DNA from: Jatrophihabitans sp964252635
GTDB lineage: Bacteria > Actinomycetota > Actinomycetes > Mycobacteriales > Jatrophihabitantaceae
Length of the DNA stretch: 64,000 nucleotides
Direction: 5' to 3'
Assembly (NCBI RefSeq): GCF_964252635.1
Contig: NZ_CAXUNP010000017.1
Coordinates: 1-64,000, forward strand
In this document: positions 26,725 to 34,617 of the stretch, one piece after another
Layout of the letters: every line of letters begins with the position of its first letter
How positions within the stretch are numbered: position 1 is the stretch's first letter
The notes under the pieces: generated by a model
Told to the model about the DNA's origin: nothing
Seen by the model: only the letters and a program-made list of their open reading frames with translations
Database searches by the model: none
Made by a program: the position numbers and the translations under genes

Positions 26725-28215
26725 TCAGGGCAGGGCGCCGGCCTTGCGCAGGACGGCGATCGACGCGGGCAACGTGCGGATCGCCCGCTGGAAGTCGGCC
26801 GGCACCACGATGCGCCAGGCGTTGGCGGCGACGTAGCAGCGCAGCGCCCGGTCCCACGGTCCGGTGCCGGCGGCACGCTCTGCGGCGTGCAGGGCGGCGG
26901 CGCCCTTGTTGTAGGTCGTGAAGTAGTACCGGTCGGAGTCGGCGCCGTAGGACTCGACCGAGCTGTCGACCCGGCCCGGGGCGTCGATCGCCCGGTCGTT
27001 CGGGGCGTCGCCGTCGATGCGTTCCTCGGTGTACTGCGCGAAGGCCTCGTCCAGCCAGGGGTGCAGCGACTGCGAGTCGCCGACCATCGCGTAGAAGTAC
27101 TGGTGGGCGGTCTCGTGGACGGCGACGAGCCGGGAGCCGTCGAGCATGAGGATCGAGCTCGGGTACTCGATCCCGCCGCCGCCGGCCGGCAACCGCGCCA
27201 CGGACAGCGACGGGAACGGGAACGGCCCGAGCAGCGCGACCAGGGACCGGATGGCGCGGGTGAACTCCAGGACGAGGGAGTCCCGGATGGCCGGGCTGAA
27301 CGCGCCCAGCCGCAGCTTCACCCCGCCGACGGTGGTGTCCGAGACCGAGAACGGCCCGACGGAGACGCTCACGTCGCGGGCCGAGTCCAGGTGCGAGTGC
27401 CAGGTCCGTGGGCTGCTCGAGGCCGACGGGTCGGCGGGGTCGCCCGACGCGATCACGGTGTCGCGGCCGGGGGCGGTGACGGTGAGGTCGACGTCCATCG
27501 CCTCGCTGGTCGCGCTCTCGGCCGTGACGTCGATGAGGTCCTCGGTGTGCCAGCCGTAGCCACGCTGCCAGGCGAGCAGCGGCTGCGCCGAGGCGAACCA
27601 GGCGTAGCCGTCGGTGCGTCCGAAGCGGTCGAAGGACATCTGCCCGAGCGTCACCGTGAACGCGATCGACGCGTTCACCGTGGTGCCCGCCGCGACCGGC
27701 GACGCGAACGGGATGTGCAGCAGCCCGCCCTGCGTGGACGGGGCGGCGTTGGCGGGGCTGACGGTGAAGCGGCCGCCACCGTGGTCGGCGGTGGCCGAGC
27801 GGACGACGATGCGGTTGCCCTGCTGCACGGTGGGCCTGGTGTTCGCGGTGAGCCGGAAGACGAGCTCGGTGATCCGGCGGTCGGGGGTGAACGCGATCTG
27901 CTCGCGCCCGGTGACGGTGGTGAGGTCGTCGGAGACGGTGAAGGACAGGCGCATCCGGGGGCGGTTCGGGTCCGGCGACGGGTACCGCGCCGGGCACGAC
28001 GACGCTCCGGACGACGGGGCCGTGCGGGACGGCGAGGCGGACGGCGCGGCCGGGCCCGACGCCCGCCGGGACGCACCGTCGGCACGCGGGGAGCCGGTGG
28101 ATCCCCGGCCGGCGGTGGTCGACGTGCACGCCGCCAGCGTCGCCGCCGCCAGCGTCGCGGTGGCCACGCCCGCGACCAGCGCCGCGGTGCGGGTCAGGCG
28201 GCTGCGGCCAGCCAC
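26725..28215 (-). CDS. M1-family metallopeptidase lipoprotein
   Basis: A 496-residue secreted zinc aminopeptidase-like protein. The N-terminus has a hydrophobic stretch ending in a lipobox (LAAC, Cys30), then a Ser/Ala/Pro-rich linker. Zinc ligands are HETAH (H367, H371) with Glu390 in WLDEAFAQY, spaced as in HExxH-18-E. The GGGIEYPSS block corresponds to the substrate-binding GxMEN region of M1 enzymes. The GTG at 28215 overlaps the DUF2505 gene by 22 bases. Its place at the end of the hadA-hadB-DUF2505 unit implies coexpression, but the functional link is unclear. Confidence 0.85.
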   Translation of the reverse strand: MAGRSRLTRTAALVAGVATATLAAATLAACTSTTAGRGSTGSPRADGASRRASGPAAPSASPSRTAPSSGASSCPARYPSPDPNRPRMRLSFTVSDDLTTVTGREQIAFTPDRRITELVFRLTANTRPTVQQGNRIVVRSATADHGGGRFTVSPANAAPSTQGGLLHIPFASPVAAGTTVNASIAFTVTLGQMSFDRFGRTDGYAWFASAQPLLAWQRGYGWHTEDLIDVTAESATSEAMDVDLTVTAPGRDTVIASGDPADPSASSSPRTWHSHLDSARDVSVSVGPFSVSDTTVGGVKLRLGAFSPAIRDSLVLEFTRAIRSLVALLGPFPFPSLSVARLPAGGGGIEYPSSILMLDGSRLVAVHETAHQYFYAMVGDSQSLHPWLDEAFAQYTEERIDGDAPNDRAIDAPGRVDSSVESYGADSDRYYFTTYNKGAAALHAAERAAGTGPWDRALRCYVAANAWRIVVPADFQRAIRTLPASIAVLRKAGALP

Positions 28216-28700
28216 GCCGTGCCGGTCCGCTGCTCGGAGTCGATGACCTCGAGAATGATCGGCGAGGCCAGCTTCTCCACCTTGCCGCCGATCAGCGGCA
28301 CCGACGCCTTGAACTCGGCCCGTAGACGGATCGCGGATCCGCCCGCGGGCGTCGGACGAACCTCGATGGTGCCGTGCATCGAGGTCGGCGCCCCGTGGAA
28401 GTCGACGGACAGCGTGGCCGTCCGCGTGCCGCCGACCTCGGTGGCCGGCGCCCACGTGATGAGCTCGGTCGAGGTCATGCCCTCGGGCAGGAACTTGCGC
28501 AGCATCGACGGGAAGCCGGCGGTGGGCAGCTTGCGGCGGGTGCTGATCGCGGTCGAGCCGTCGTCACGGGTGTCGATGTGCACCGTCCAGCTCAGCGCAC
28601 CCGCGTCGGCGCACTTGCGCTCCTGGAACGCCGGGTCGCACGACATGGCCACGGCCTCGTCGGTCGAGATGTCGTAGCCGAAGGTGCGTTCGATCTTCAT
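28194..28700 (-). CDS. DUF2505 protein (SRPBCC-like)
   Basis: A 168-residue protein with the pattern of actinobacterial DUF2505: MKIERTFGYDISTDEAVAM at the start, RRKLPTAGFPSMLRKFLPEG in the middle and a C-terminal amphipathic helix (GGKVEKLASPIILEVI). The fold should be a START/Bet v1-like cup that could hold a hydrophobic ligand. The ATG overlaps the hadB stop (ATGA), so it is part of the same operon as two hydroxyacyl dehydratases. The ligand is unknown. Confidence 0.8.
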   Translation of the reverse strand: MKIERTFGYDISTDEAVAMSCDPAFQERKCADAGALSWTVHIDTRDDGSTAISTRRKLPTAGFPSMLRKFLPEGMTSTELITWAPATEVGGTRTATLSVDFHGAPTSMHGTIEVRPTPAGGSAIRLRAEFKASVPLIGGKVEKLASPIILEVIDSEQRTGTAWLAAAA

Positions 28701-29128
28701 GCTGCTCCGTTCGCGGGGCGGGGCGGTCGGGTCACCGCGCGGGACTTGGCCAGGACGGTCTGCCCGTCGACGGTGGCGGTGAGGTCGATCTCCAGCAGGC
28801 CGTCGTCACGGACGGCGCGGACCGCCGCCTCGACGTGCAGCACGGTGCCGTCGGGGTCGGGCACGGCGACGGGCCGGGTGAACCGCACGCCGTACTCGAC
28901 GACGCTGCCCGGGTCGCCGGTCCAGTCCGTGACGACCCGGACGGCCGCGGCCATGGTGAACATCCCGTGGGCGATGACGTTCGGCAGCCCCACCGACGTC
29001 GCGACGCGCTCGTTCCAATGGATGACGTTGAAGTCGCCCGACGCACCGGCGTAGCGGACGAGGTCTACCCGGTGGATCGGGAAGTCCTGCGCGGGCAGCG
29101 CGTCGCCGACCGCGAACGGGGCCGTCAT
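28697..29128 (-). CDS. hadB: MaoC-like (3R)-hydroxyacyl dehydratase subunit HadB
   Basis: Hot-dog fold dehydratase subunit, 143 residues. The catalytic hydratase motif is visible as YAGASGDFNVIHWNERVA (Asp and His) and continues into GLPNVIAHGMFTM. In mycobacteria HadB pairs with HadA or HadC in fatty-acid synthase II. Here only hadA is adjacent and hadC is absent. It overlaps hadA and DUF2505 by four bases each. Confidence 0.9.
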   Translation of the reverse strand: MTAPFAVGDALPAQDFPIHRVDLVRYAGASGDFNVIHWNERVATSVGLPNVIAHGMFTMAAAVRVVTDWTGDPGSVVEYGVRFTRPVAVPDPDGTVLHVEAAVRAVRDDGLLEIDLTATVDGQTVLAKSRAVTRPPRPANGAA

Positions 29129-29574
29129 GACGACTCCCCGCGCACGACGATGGTGGCGTACGCGGTGGCGACCAGCTCGCCGTCGGTGGTCCGCACCTCG
29201 GTGCTGTTGCCGATGATCTCGTTGCCCCCGGCGGAGCGGATGGTGTCGACGGTCAGCGCGGTGGTGATCTCGTCGCCGGCGACGAGCGGGCGCTCGTGCA
29301 CGAAGCGCTGGTCGCCGTGCACGACGCGGCTGTAGTCGACCCCCGCGGCGGGGTCGAACAGGAACGCCTCGCCGGCCTTGAGGGTGAGCACGATGGCGAA
29401 GGTCGGCGGCGCCACGACATCGGCGTGCCCGAGGGCGCGCGCGGCCTCGACGGAGCGGTAGGCGGGGTTCGGGTCGCCGATCGCGTCGGCGAACTCGCGG
29501 ATCTTCTCGCGGCTCACCCGGTACGGCTCGCTCGGCGGGTAGGTGCGTCCGACGAAGGACGGGTCGACGGGCAT
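29125..29574 (-). CDS. hadA: MaoC-like dehydratase subunit HadA (UPF0336)
   Basis: Non-catalytic hot-dog partner of HadB, 149 residues. Typical pattern: REKIREFADAIGDPNPAYRS, VAPPTFAIVLTL and RVVHGDQRFVHERPLVAGD. The ATG at 29574 gives the usual family length. It is the first gene of a four-gene coupled unit hadA-hadB-DUF2505-M1 peptidase, and lies 37 bases downstream of the DUF4873 stop. Confidence 0.9.
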   Translation of the reverse strand: MPVDPSFVGRTYPPSEPYRVSREKIREFADAIGDPNPAYRSVEAARALGHADVVAPPTFAIVLTLKAGEAFLFDPAAGVDYSRVVHGDQRFVHERPLVAGDEITTALTVDTIRSAGGNEIIGNSTEVRTTDGELVATAYATIVVRGESS

Positions 29575-29611
29575 GAGCGCAGGCTAGAGGATGCGCTGCG
29601 GACGGGCGCGT

Positions 29612-29989
29612 TCAGCGCGGATCGGCAGGCACCGTGTTGGCGGGCACGGTGTCGTCGAGAACCGTGTCGTCGAGAACCGTGTCGAGCACCTCGAACGGGG
29701 TGTCGCCGAAGCCCTCGACGCGCGGCCGACCCCACGGGTCGACGTCGGACAGCTTGGTCTGCACGCTGGCGTGCGGCGTGCGCAGCGTGACTGCGCGCAC
29801 CCCCCGCTCGATCAGGGCGGTGACGGCCGGTGCGGCCGCCACCCGTCCGTACCAGCTGTAGTGGCCGCTGATCGGGTCGAAATGGCCGGCGAGCACGACG
29901 TCGACGGCAACGACGTCGCCGTCGCCCACGATCAGCTCGGCGGGGCCGCGGTACCCGTCGTCGTGGGCGTCGGAGCCGGCATCGTTCAC
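29612..29989 (-). CDS. DUF4873 protein
   Basis: A 125-residue protein with the DUF4873 pattern DGYRGPAELIVGDGDVVAVD and LAGHFDPISGHYSWYGRVAA. The domain also occurs at the end of some actinobacterial flavin monooxygenases. The GTG at 29989 overlaps the TetR stop (GTGA), so it is coupled to the regulator. The C-terminus is a run of five-residue repeats (TVLDD, TVPAN) encoded by a 15-bp tandem repeat. Function unknown. Confidence 0.8.
   Translation of the reverse strand: MNDAGSDAHDDGYRGPAELIVGDGDVVAVDVVLAGHFDPISGHYSWYGRVAAAPAVTALIERGVRAVTLRTPHASVQTKLSDVDPWGRPRVEGFGDTPFEVLDTVLDDTVLDDTVPANTVPADPR
29649..29690. repeat. 15-bp repeats at end of DUF4873 gene
   Basis: gtgtcgtcgagaacc occurs twice, followed by a shortened copy. 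It encodes DTVLD pentapeptides just before the stop. The unit shares its first nine bases pattern (GACACGGTT on the coding strand) with the repeats in nusG. Confidence 0.9.
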
Positions 29990-30696
29990 GTGGTGACCTC
30001 CGCGGTCTGGGGTGTCTGGGTGAGCGCGCCGAGCGGCAGCGGCTCGTCGTAGCTGAGGTCGACGCCCGCGTCGCGGGCGGCGCCGGAGAGCATGTGCCAG
30101 ACCCCGGTGCAGACGATCTCGGTGAACGCGTCGCGCGACATCGTCCGGTGCTGCAGCCACCAGCCGCCGCTGGCCTCGACGAAGCCGACGATGCCGTACG
30201 CGCCGGGCTCGGCGACGTCGCTGCTCATGCCGAAGAAGACCATGACCAGCTTGAGCAGCGAGGCCACGGTGTCGGCCAGCGTCTTCTCGACCGACTCCAG
30301 GGAGGAGACGTCGGTGCGGTTGCGCAGGAAGTAGTAGAGGTTCGGGTGCTCGTCGAGCCAGCCGACGATGACGCTGACCGTGGCGTGGATGACCTGGTGC
30401 GGGGTGCTGTCCGAGGTCAGCCGCAGCTTGGGCATGACGCTGTCGAGCACCTGCTGCACCGCACACTCGGCGATGGCCTGGCGCAGGTCCTCGCGGTCGC
30501 GGAAGTAGCGGTAGAGGACGGTGCGGCTGACGTTGGCCGCCTCGGCGATCTGTTCGGCCGACGCCCCGGCGCCGTACACGTCGATGGCCCGTACCCCGGC
30601 CTCGACGAAGGCGGCGCGCCGTTCGGCACGGTGCTGCGTCCAGCGCAGGCGCCGGCCGTCGGTGGGAGCGGACTCGCGGATGATGGTTCTGGACAT
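29986..30696 (-). CDS. TetR family transcriptional regulator
   Basis: A 236-residue repressor-type regulator. The N-terminal helix-turn-helix is clear: GASAEQIAEAANVSRTVLYR followed by YFRDREDLRQAI. The C-terminal ligand domain is not recognisable. The ATG at 30696 follows GGAGGCGTT; longer starts lack such a site. A perfect palindrome at 30783-30799 upstream is a good operator. It is translationally coupled to the DUF4873 gene and lies upstream of hadAB, so fatty-acid dehydratase expression may be its target. Confidence 0.9.
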   Translation of the reverse strand: MSRTIIRESAPTDGRRLRWTQHRAERRAAFVEAGVRAIDVYGAGASAEQIAEAANVSRTVLYRYFRDREDLRQAIAECAVQQVLDSVMPKLRLTSDSTPHQVIHATVSVIVGWLDEHPNLYYFLRNRTDVSSLESVEKTLADTVASLLKLVMVFFGMSSDVAEPGAYGIVGFVEASGGWWLQHRTMSRDAFTEIVCTGVWHMLSGAARDAGVDLSYDEPLPLGALTQTPQTAEVTT

Positions 30697-30764
30697 AACG
30701 CCTCCTCTCCGACGAGACACCGCACCGGCTGCGGAGGCTTCGTCGGATATGTGCGACACGCCCC

Positions 30765-30799
30765 ACTGTACGGTCAAGTATCCGTGACATCCTGTCACG
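30765..30799 (-). promoter_or_regulatory. Palindromic operator and -10 of the TetR gene
   Basis: CGTGACATCCTGTCACG (30783-30799) has perfect 7-base arms around a 3-base centre. A TACAGT -10 lies at 30765-30770 on the minus strand, which places the palindrome over the -35. Binding there would block transcription of the TetR-DUF4873 unit. Confidence 0.55.
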
Positions 30800-30868
30800 T
30801 CAGGTGATTGCCCGCTACCGAGGTTGTCGCCGCAACGACGTAGGCGCGAAGAGCCCCGGACAGCAGAC

Positions 30869-30895
30869 AGGCCCCGTCCGGATCGGACGAGGCCT
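30869..30895. terminator. Hairpin after rpmG
   Basis: AGGCC/GGCCT outer and GTCCG/CGGAC inner stems around a 3-base loop, 21 bases past the rpmG stop on the minus strand. Confidence 0.6.
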
Positions 30896-30915
30896 GGAAC
30901 TGCGACGCAGCTGGG

Positions 30916-31080
30916 TCAGCGCGTCTCGCGGTGCTCGGTGTGCTTGCCGCAGTTCGGGCAGAACTTCTGCATCGCCAGCCGGTCGGGGTCGTTACGACGG
31001 TTCTTGACGGTGATGTAGTTGCGGTGCTTGCACACCTGGCACGCCAGGGTGATCTTCGGACGAACGTCGGTGGCTGCCAC
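30916..31080 (-). CDS. rpmG: 50S ribosomal protein L33 (zinc-binding form)
   Basis: A 54-residue ribosomal protein starting MAATDVRPKITLACQVCKHR. The two CxxC pairs (C14/C17 and C41/C44) form a zinc ribbon, so this is the zinc-dependent C+ form rather than a zinc-free paralogue. The start is GTG at 31080. It sits just after tRNA-Met and before the hadAB region, as in other actinobacteria. Confidence 0.96.
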   Translation of the reverse strand: MAATDVRPKITLACQVCKHRNYITVKNRRNDPDRLAMQKFCPNCGKHTEHRETR

Positions 31081-31118
31081 GAGCAGGCCTTTCATTCAGT
31101 GATACGTGCACGAGGATG

Positions 31119-31192
31119 TAGCGAGGGCGGGACTTGAACCCGCGACACAACGATTATGAGCCGTTTGCTCTACCAGCCTGAGCTACCCCGCC
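31119..31192 (-). tRNA. tRNA-Met (CAT anticodon, elongator type)
   Basis: A 74-base cloverleaf. Acceptor is GGCGGGG/CCTCGCT with two G-T pairs, the anticodon loop is CTCATAA and the T-arm is GCGGG-TTCAAGT-CCCGC. The anticodon stem lacks the three G-C pairs of initiator tRNA, so this is the elongator. CCA is not encoded. Confidence 0.95.
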
Positions 31193-31236
31193 TGGTGGAA
31201 CTGCAACGCGGAACCGGCAATTCCCGGCCCGCGCAG

Positions 31237-31309
31237 AGCCCCCTTACGGAATCGAACCGTAGACCTTCTCCTTACCATGGAGACGCTCTGCCGACTGAGC
31301 TAAGGGGGC
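31237..31309 (-). tRNA. tRNA-Thr (GGT anticodon)
   Basis: A 73-base cloverleaf with acceptor GCCCCCT/AGGGGGC, anticodon stem TCTCC/GGAGA, loop ATGGTAA reading GGT, and T-arm TACGG-TTCGATT-CCGTA. CCA is not encoded. Confidence 0.96.
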
Positions 31310-31645
31310 CTCGGCGCTACCCTCGCGCCAGCGAGCCAGCCTACACGACCGGCGCGATCGGCCTGCCCGCGGTCCACCTGCTGCGGACATGAGTCAGGCC
31401 GCCGAACGGGGGGGTCGGCGGCCTGACGCCAATCAGTATGCAGCACCTACGCCCGGGTGCAAGCAGTACCCCCGCCTTTGCCCGATTTGTCGCAATCTGC
31501 GGGACCAACGGCGGGACCAATGGCGAGCACGGACGGCACCAACGCCCCGCGCCGGACGGATCGGCAGCACACCTGCGGCAGCCGGCGAGCGCCGGGCGCG
31601 GAACGTACGAGGCCCCGGCTCGCAAGCCGGGGCCGGGACGTGAAC

Positions 31646-31730
31646 TGGTGGCGGGTGTTGGGTTTGAACCAACGTAGGCTGAGCCGGCGGTTTTACAGAC
31701 CGCTCCCTTTGACCACTCGGGCAACCCGCC
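31646..31730 (-). tRNA. tRNA-Tyr (GTA anticodon, CCA encoded)
   Basis: Acceptor GGCGGGT/ACCCGCC, anticodon loop CTGTAAA reading GTA, and a long class II variable arm. Unlike the other three tRNAs here, the 3' CCA is encoded in the DNA (31646-31648). Confidence 0.96.
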
Positions 31731-31840
31731 GCGGTAGAGCATGAACAGTGGATCTGTCGTACTGGGTGGAACTGGGGTGTAACAGCCACAGAGACTACCC
31801 GAGCGCCGCCCCGGGCCGAACAACAGGAGGTCGCAACGTC

Positions 31841-32332
31841 ATGGCCGATCCGTCCTTCGACGTCGTCAGCAAGGTCGACCGCCAGGAGGTCGACAACGCG
31901 CTCAACCAGGCCGCCAAGGAACTGGCCCAGCGTTTCGACTTCCGGGGTGTCAACGCCTCGATCGAGTGGGCCGGCGAGCTCGGCGTCACGATCAAGGCCG
32001 ACACCGAGGAGCGCGTCCGGGCGGCCCTGGACGTCTTCAAGGAGAAGTTGGTCAAGCGCTCGATCTCGATGAAGGCCTTCGACGCCGGCGACCCGCACTC
32101 CTCGGGCAAGGGCTACGCGATCACCGGCACGCTGCGCCAGGGCATCGACAAGGACAACGCCCGCAAGATCGTCAAGCTGATCAAGGACGACGGGCCCAAG
32201 GGTGTGCAGGCCGCGATCCAGGACGACCAGGTCCGGGTGTCGGGCAAGAAGAAGGACGCCCTACAGGACGTGCAGGCGCTGCTGCGCGAGGCCAACTTCG
32301 ACTTCCCCGTCCAGTTCGCCAACTACCGCTGA
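31841..32332 (+). CDS. yajQ: YajQ family nucleotide-binding protein
   Basis: A 163-residue UPF0234 protein starting MADPSFDVVSKVDRQEVDNA, with the conserved VNQAAKEL-type helix (here LNQAAKELAQRFDF) and the closing FPVQFANYR. The fold has two ferredoxin-like domains; some homologues bind cyclic di-GMP and act as regulators. The ATG at 31841 follows AGGAGGT. A diguanylate cyclase is encoded 6.7 kb downstream, but a functional link is only a guess. The last codons and stop are duplicated in tandem just after the gene. Confidence 0.93.
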   Translation: MADPSFDVVSKVDRQEVDNALNQAAKELAQRFDFRGVNASIEWAGELGVTIKADTEERVRAALDVFKEKLVKRSISMKAFDAGDPHSSGKGYAITGTLRQGIDKDNARKIVKLIKDDGPKGVQAAIQDDQVRVSGKKKDALQDVQALLREANFDFPVQFANYR

Positions 32333-32359
32333 GCGCAGTTCGCCAACTACCGCTGAACG
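32312..32359. repeat. 24-bp tandem duplication covering the yajQ stop
   Basis: The last 18 coding bases of yajQ plus TGA and three more bases recur directly downstream with one mismatch in 24. The offset is eight codons, so the second copy and its TGA are in the yajQ frame. Confidence 0.95.
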
Positions 32360-32385
32360 CGGTTCGTCGACCGCCGGGCAACCGG

Positions 32386-33300
32386 TCAGGCGGCGACGGC
32401 GTCGGCGGCCGCCCGGGCCAGCCGGCGCGAGGCCCGCTGGTGGCGCACGCCGTCGACGCTGAGCACGACCAGCGCCACCCACACCAGGCAGAAGCCGATG
32501 AGCTCGGTGACCGGCACGTGCTCGTGCCGGATGCCGACGCCCACCGCGAACTGCAGCACCGGGGCGAGGTACTGCAGCAACCCGATCGTCGACAGCGGCA
32601 GGCGACGGGTGCCGGCCGCGAACAGCAGCAGCGGCACGGCGGTGATCAGGCCCGTGCCGGCGAGCAGGAACGACGTCGGGACGCGGCTGCCGAACACCAG
32701 GTCGCCCTGGCCGGCGATGACGCCGACCGCGATCAGGGCGGGGACGAGCTGCACCCCGGTCTCAACGGCCATCGACTCGACGGCCCCGGCGTGCGCCTGC
32801 TTCTTGCAGAACCCGTACAGCCCGAAGGAGAACGCGAGCACGAGTGCGATCCAGGGCAGCCGGCCGTAGTCGACGGTGATGACGGCGACCGCGACGACGC
32901 CGATCGCGACCGCCGTCCACTGCGCCGGACGCAGCCGTTCCCGCAGGAACAGGACCGCCAGCACGATGGTGATCAGCGGGTTGATGAAGTAGCCGAGGCT
33001 GGTCTCCACGACGTGGCCGCTGTTGACGCCGTAGATGTAGGTGCCCCAGTTGACGCTGACCAGCACGGCGGCCGCGGCCAGCAGGCCGAACTGGCGCCGG
33101 TCGCGCAGGATGGCCCGGACCCCGGCCCCGTTGCGGCCGACGCCGACGACGACGGCCATCACGACCAGCGAGAAGATCATCCGCATGGCGAGGATCTCGA
33201 TCGTCCCGGCGGGCTCGAGCAGCGGGAAGTACAGCGGGAAGATGCCCCACAGGATGTAGGCGGACGCGCCGTAGATCAGGCCACGCCGCTCGTCCTCCAC
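32386..33300 (-). CDS. rarD: RarD-type EamA family transporter
   Basis: Membrane transporter of the drug/metabolite superfamily with about ten spans, 304 residues from the GTG at 33300. The first span pattern RRGLIYGASAYILWGIFPLY matches RarD (chloramphenicol-sensitivity protein). The second half repeats the EamA fold (TRRLPLSTIGLLQYLAPVLQ). The ATG at 33327 is an alternative; neither has a clear ribosome site, and the GTG gives the usual distance to the first span. Substrate unknown. Confidence 0.85.
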   Translation of the reverse strand: MEDERRGLIYGASAYILWGIFPLYFPLLEPAGTIEILAMRMIFSLVVMAVVVGVGRNGAGVRAILRDRRQFGLLAAAAVLVSVNWGTYIYGVNSGHVVETSLGYFINPLITIVLAVLFLRERLRPAQWTAVAIGVVAVAVITVDYGRLPWIALVLAFSFGLYGFCKKQAHAGAVESMAVETGVQLVPALIAVGVIAGQGDLVFGSRVPTSFLLAGTGLITAVPLLLFAAGTRRLPLSTIGLLQYLAPVLQFAVGVGIRHEHVPVTELIGFCLVWVALVVLSVDGVRHQRASRRLARAAADAVAA

Positions 33301-33453
33301 CCGGCCAGCGTACGAACCGCGCGGCATGCGGTGCCGGGCCGCTCTCGCGCCTGCCGGGCCGCTTCCACCCCATCCGGACATTAAGCCCAAGATTTAACAG
33401 AAATTAAAGCTCCAAGTAGTGACCGAAAGACCCTCGTGTGTCACTGTCGGTGC

Positions 33454-33618
33454 ATGTATTCGACGCGGACTTCCCCCGAGTGGCGCGACGACATGCCGAG
33501 GACCTTCAGCCCCGACCTGCCGGCCCACGTCCCGACCATCCGTCACCGGCGTCGCCGGTCGACCATGACCACGCTGCTGCAGGCAGCACTGCACCATCGC
33601 CTGACCAGACACGCCTGA
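33454..33618 (+). CDS. Small basic protein, hypothetical
   Basis: A 54-residue frame starting MYSTRTSPEWRDDMPRTFSP with an Arg-rich middle (HRRRRS) and ending LLQAALHHRLTRHA. About nine in ten third codon positions are G or C, as in real genes here. There is no clear ribosome site; a GTG at 33436 is also possible. An AT-rich patch (33380-33420) just upstream could be its promoter. The rest of the gap from 33301 holds no other gene. Function unknown. Confidence 0.4.
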   Translation: MYSTRTSPEWRDDMPRTFSPDLPAHVPTIRHRRRRSTMTTLLQAALHHRLTRHA

Positions 33619-33667
33619 GTCGGCACGGCGTAATCGGCCCGCCTGAGTCAGCCCGCCTGAGTCAGCA
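33612..33667. repeat. Four 14-bp tandem copies overlapping a stop codon
   Basis: cgcctgagtcggca, a degenerate copy, then cgcctgagtcagc(c/a) twice. The first copy contains the TGA of the small frame ending at 33618. Confidence 0.85.
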
Positions 33668-33690
33668 CCGGTAGGGCGGGTTCGAGCGGC

Positions 33691-34551
33691 TCAGCGCTGG
33701 TAGCGCGGGTCCGAGCGGGCCATCTGCTCCAGCCGGGCGATCCGCTTGTCCATCGGCGGGTGCGTCGAGAACAGCGAGCGGATGTTGCCGAACGGGTTGG
33801 CGATCATCATGTGCGACGCGGTCTGCAGCCGCGGCGTCTTCACCAGCGGGACGGCCGCCGTGCCCGCCTCGAGCTTGCGCAGGGCCGAGGCCAGGGCCAG
33901 CGGGTCGTTGGACAGCTCCGCGCCGCTCTGATCGGCCTGGTACTCCCGGGACCGGGAGATCGACAGCTGGATGATCGACGCCGCCAGCGGGCCGAGGAAC
34001 AGCATCAGCAGCTCGACGAACGGGTTGCGATCGCGGTCGCCACCCCCGCCGAAGAAGATCGCGAAGTTGGCGATCATCGTGATGCCCGCCCCGAAGGCGC
34101 CGGCCACGGAGGAGATGAGGATGTCGCGGTTGTAGACGTGGCTGAGCTCGTGGCCGAGCACCGCCCGCAGCTCGCGCTCGTCGAGGATCTGCAGGATCCC
34201 GGCGGTGGCGCAGACGGCGGCGTGCCGCGGGTTGCGGCCGGTGGCGAAGGCGTTGGGCTGGGCGGTCGGCGAGACGTAGAGCCGCGGCATGGGCTGGCGC
34301 GCGGAGTTCGCGAGCTCACCGACGATCCGGTACATCGCCGGCTGCTCGACCTCGCTGACCGGCCGCGCCCCCATGGAGCGCAGGGCGATCTTGTCGGAGT
34401 TGAAGTAGCTGTAGGCGTTGATGCCCAGGGCCAGGAGCAGTCCGATGACCAAGCCGTTGCGACCGCCGAGCGCCCCGCCGACGACGACGAGCAGCCCCCC
34501 GAGCAACCCGAACAGCACGGCCGTCTTCAGGCCGTTCTGGAAGCGATGCAT
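33691..34551 (-). CDS. htpX: Membrane protease HtpX
   Basis: A 286-residue M48 zinc metalloprotease for membrane protein quality control. Two N-terminal spans (VLFGLLGGLLVVVGG, VIGLLLALGINAY) precede the active site HELSH (H134, E135, H138); Glu203 in SREYQADQ is the third ligand. Two more hydrophobic stretches follow. The ATG at 34551 gives the family start MHRFQNGLKT. It is divergent from the carbonic anhydrase gene across 66 bases. Confidence 0.95.
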   Translation of the reverse strand: MHRFQNGLKTAVLFGLLGGLLVVVGGALGGRNGLVIGLLLALGINAYSYFNSDKIALRSMGARPVSEVEQPAMYRIVGELANSARQPMPRLYVSPTAQPNAFATGRNPRHAAVCATAGILQILDERELRAVLGHELSHVYNRDILISSVAGAFGAGITMIANFAIFFGGGGDRDRNPFVELLMLFLGPLAASIIQLSISRSREYQADQSGAELSNDPLALASALRKLEAGTAAVPLVKTPRLQTASHMMIANPFGNIRSLFSTHPPMDKRIARLEQMARSDPRYQR

Positions 34552-34617
34552 GTCGGTGAAACGCGCGAGGTACCCGTCCGCGTTCCCTGCGCGTCCGCCG
34601 GATGAGAAGCTCGGGAA

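Noticed and set aside
28697..29574. Mycolic-acid FAS-II dehydratase cluster
   Set aside because: hadA and hadB are present, but hadC and mycolate methyltransferases are not. The pair is widespread in actinobacteria without mycolates.
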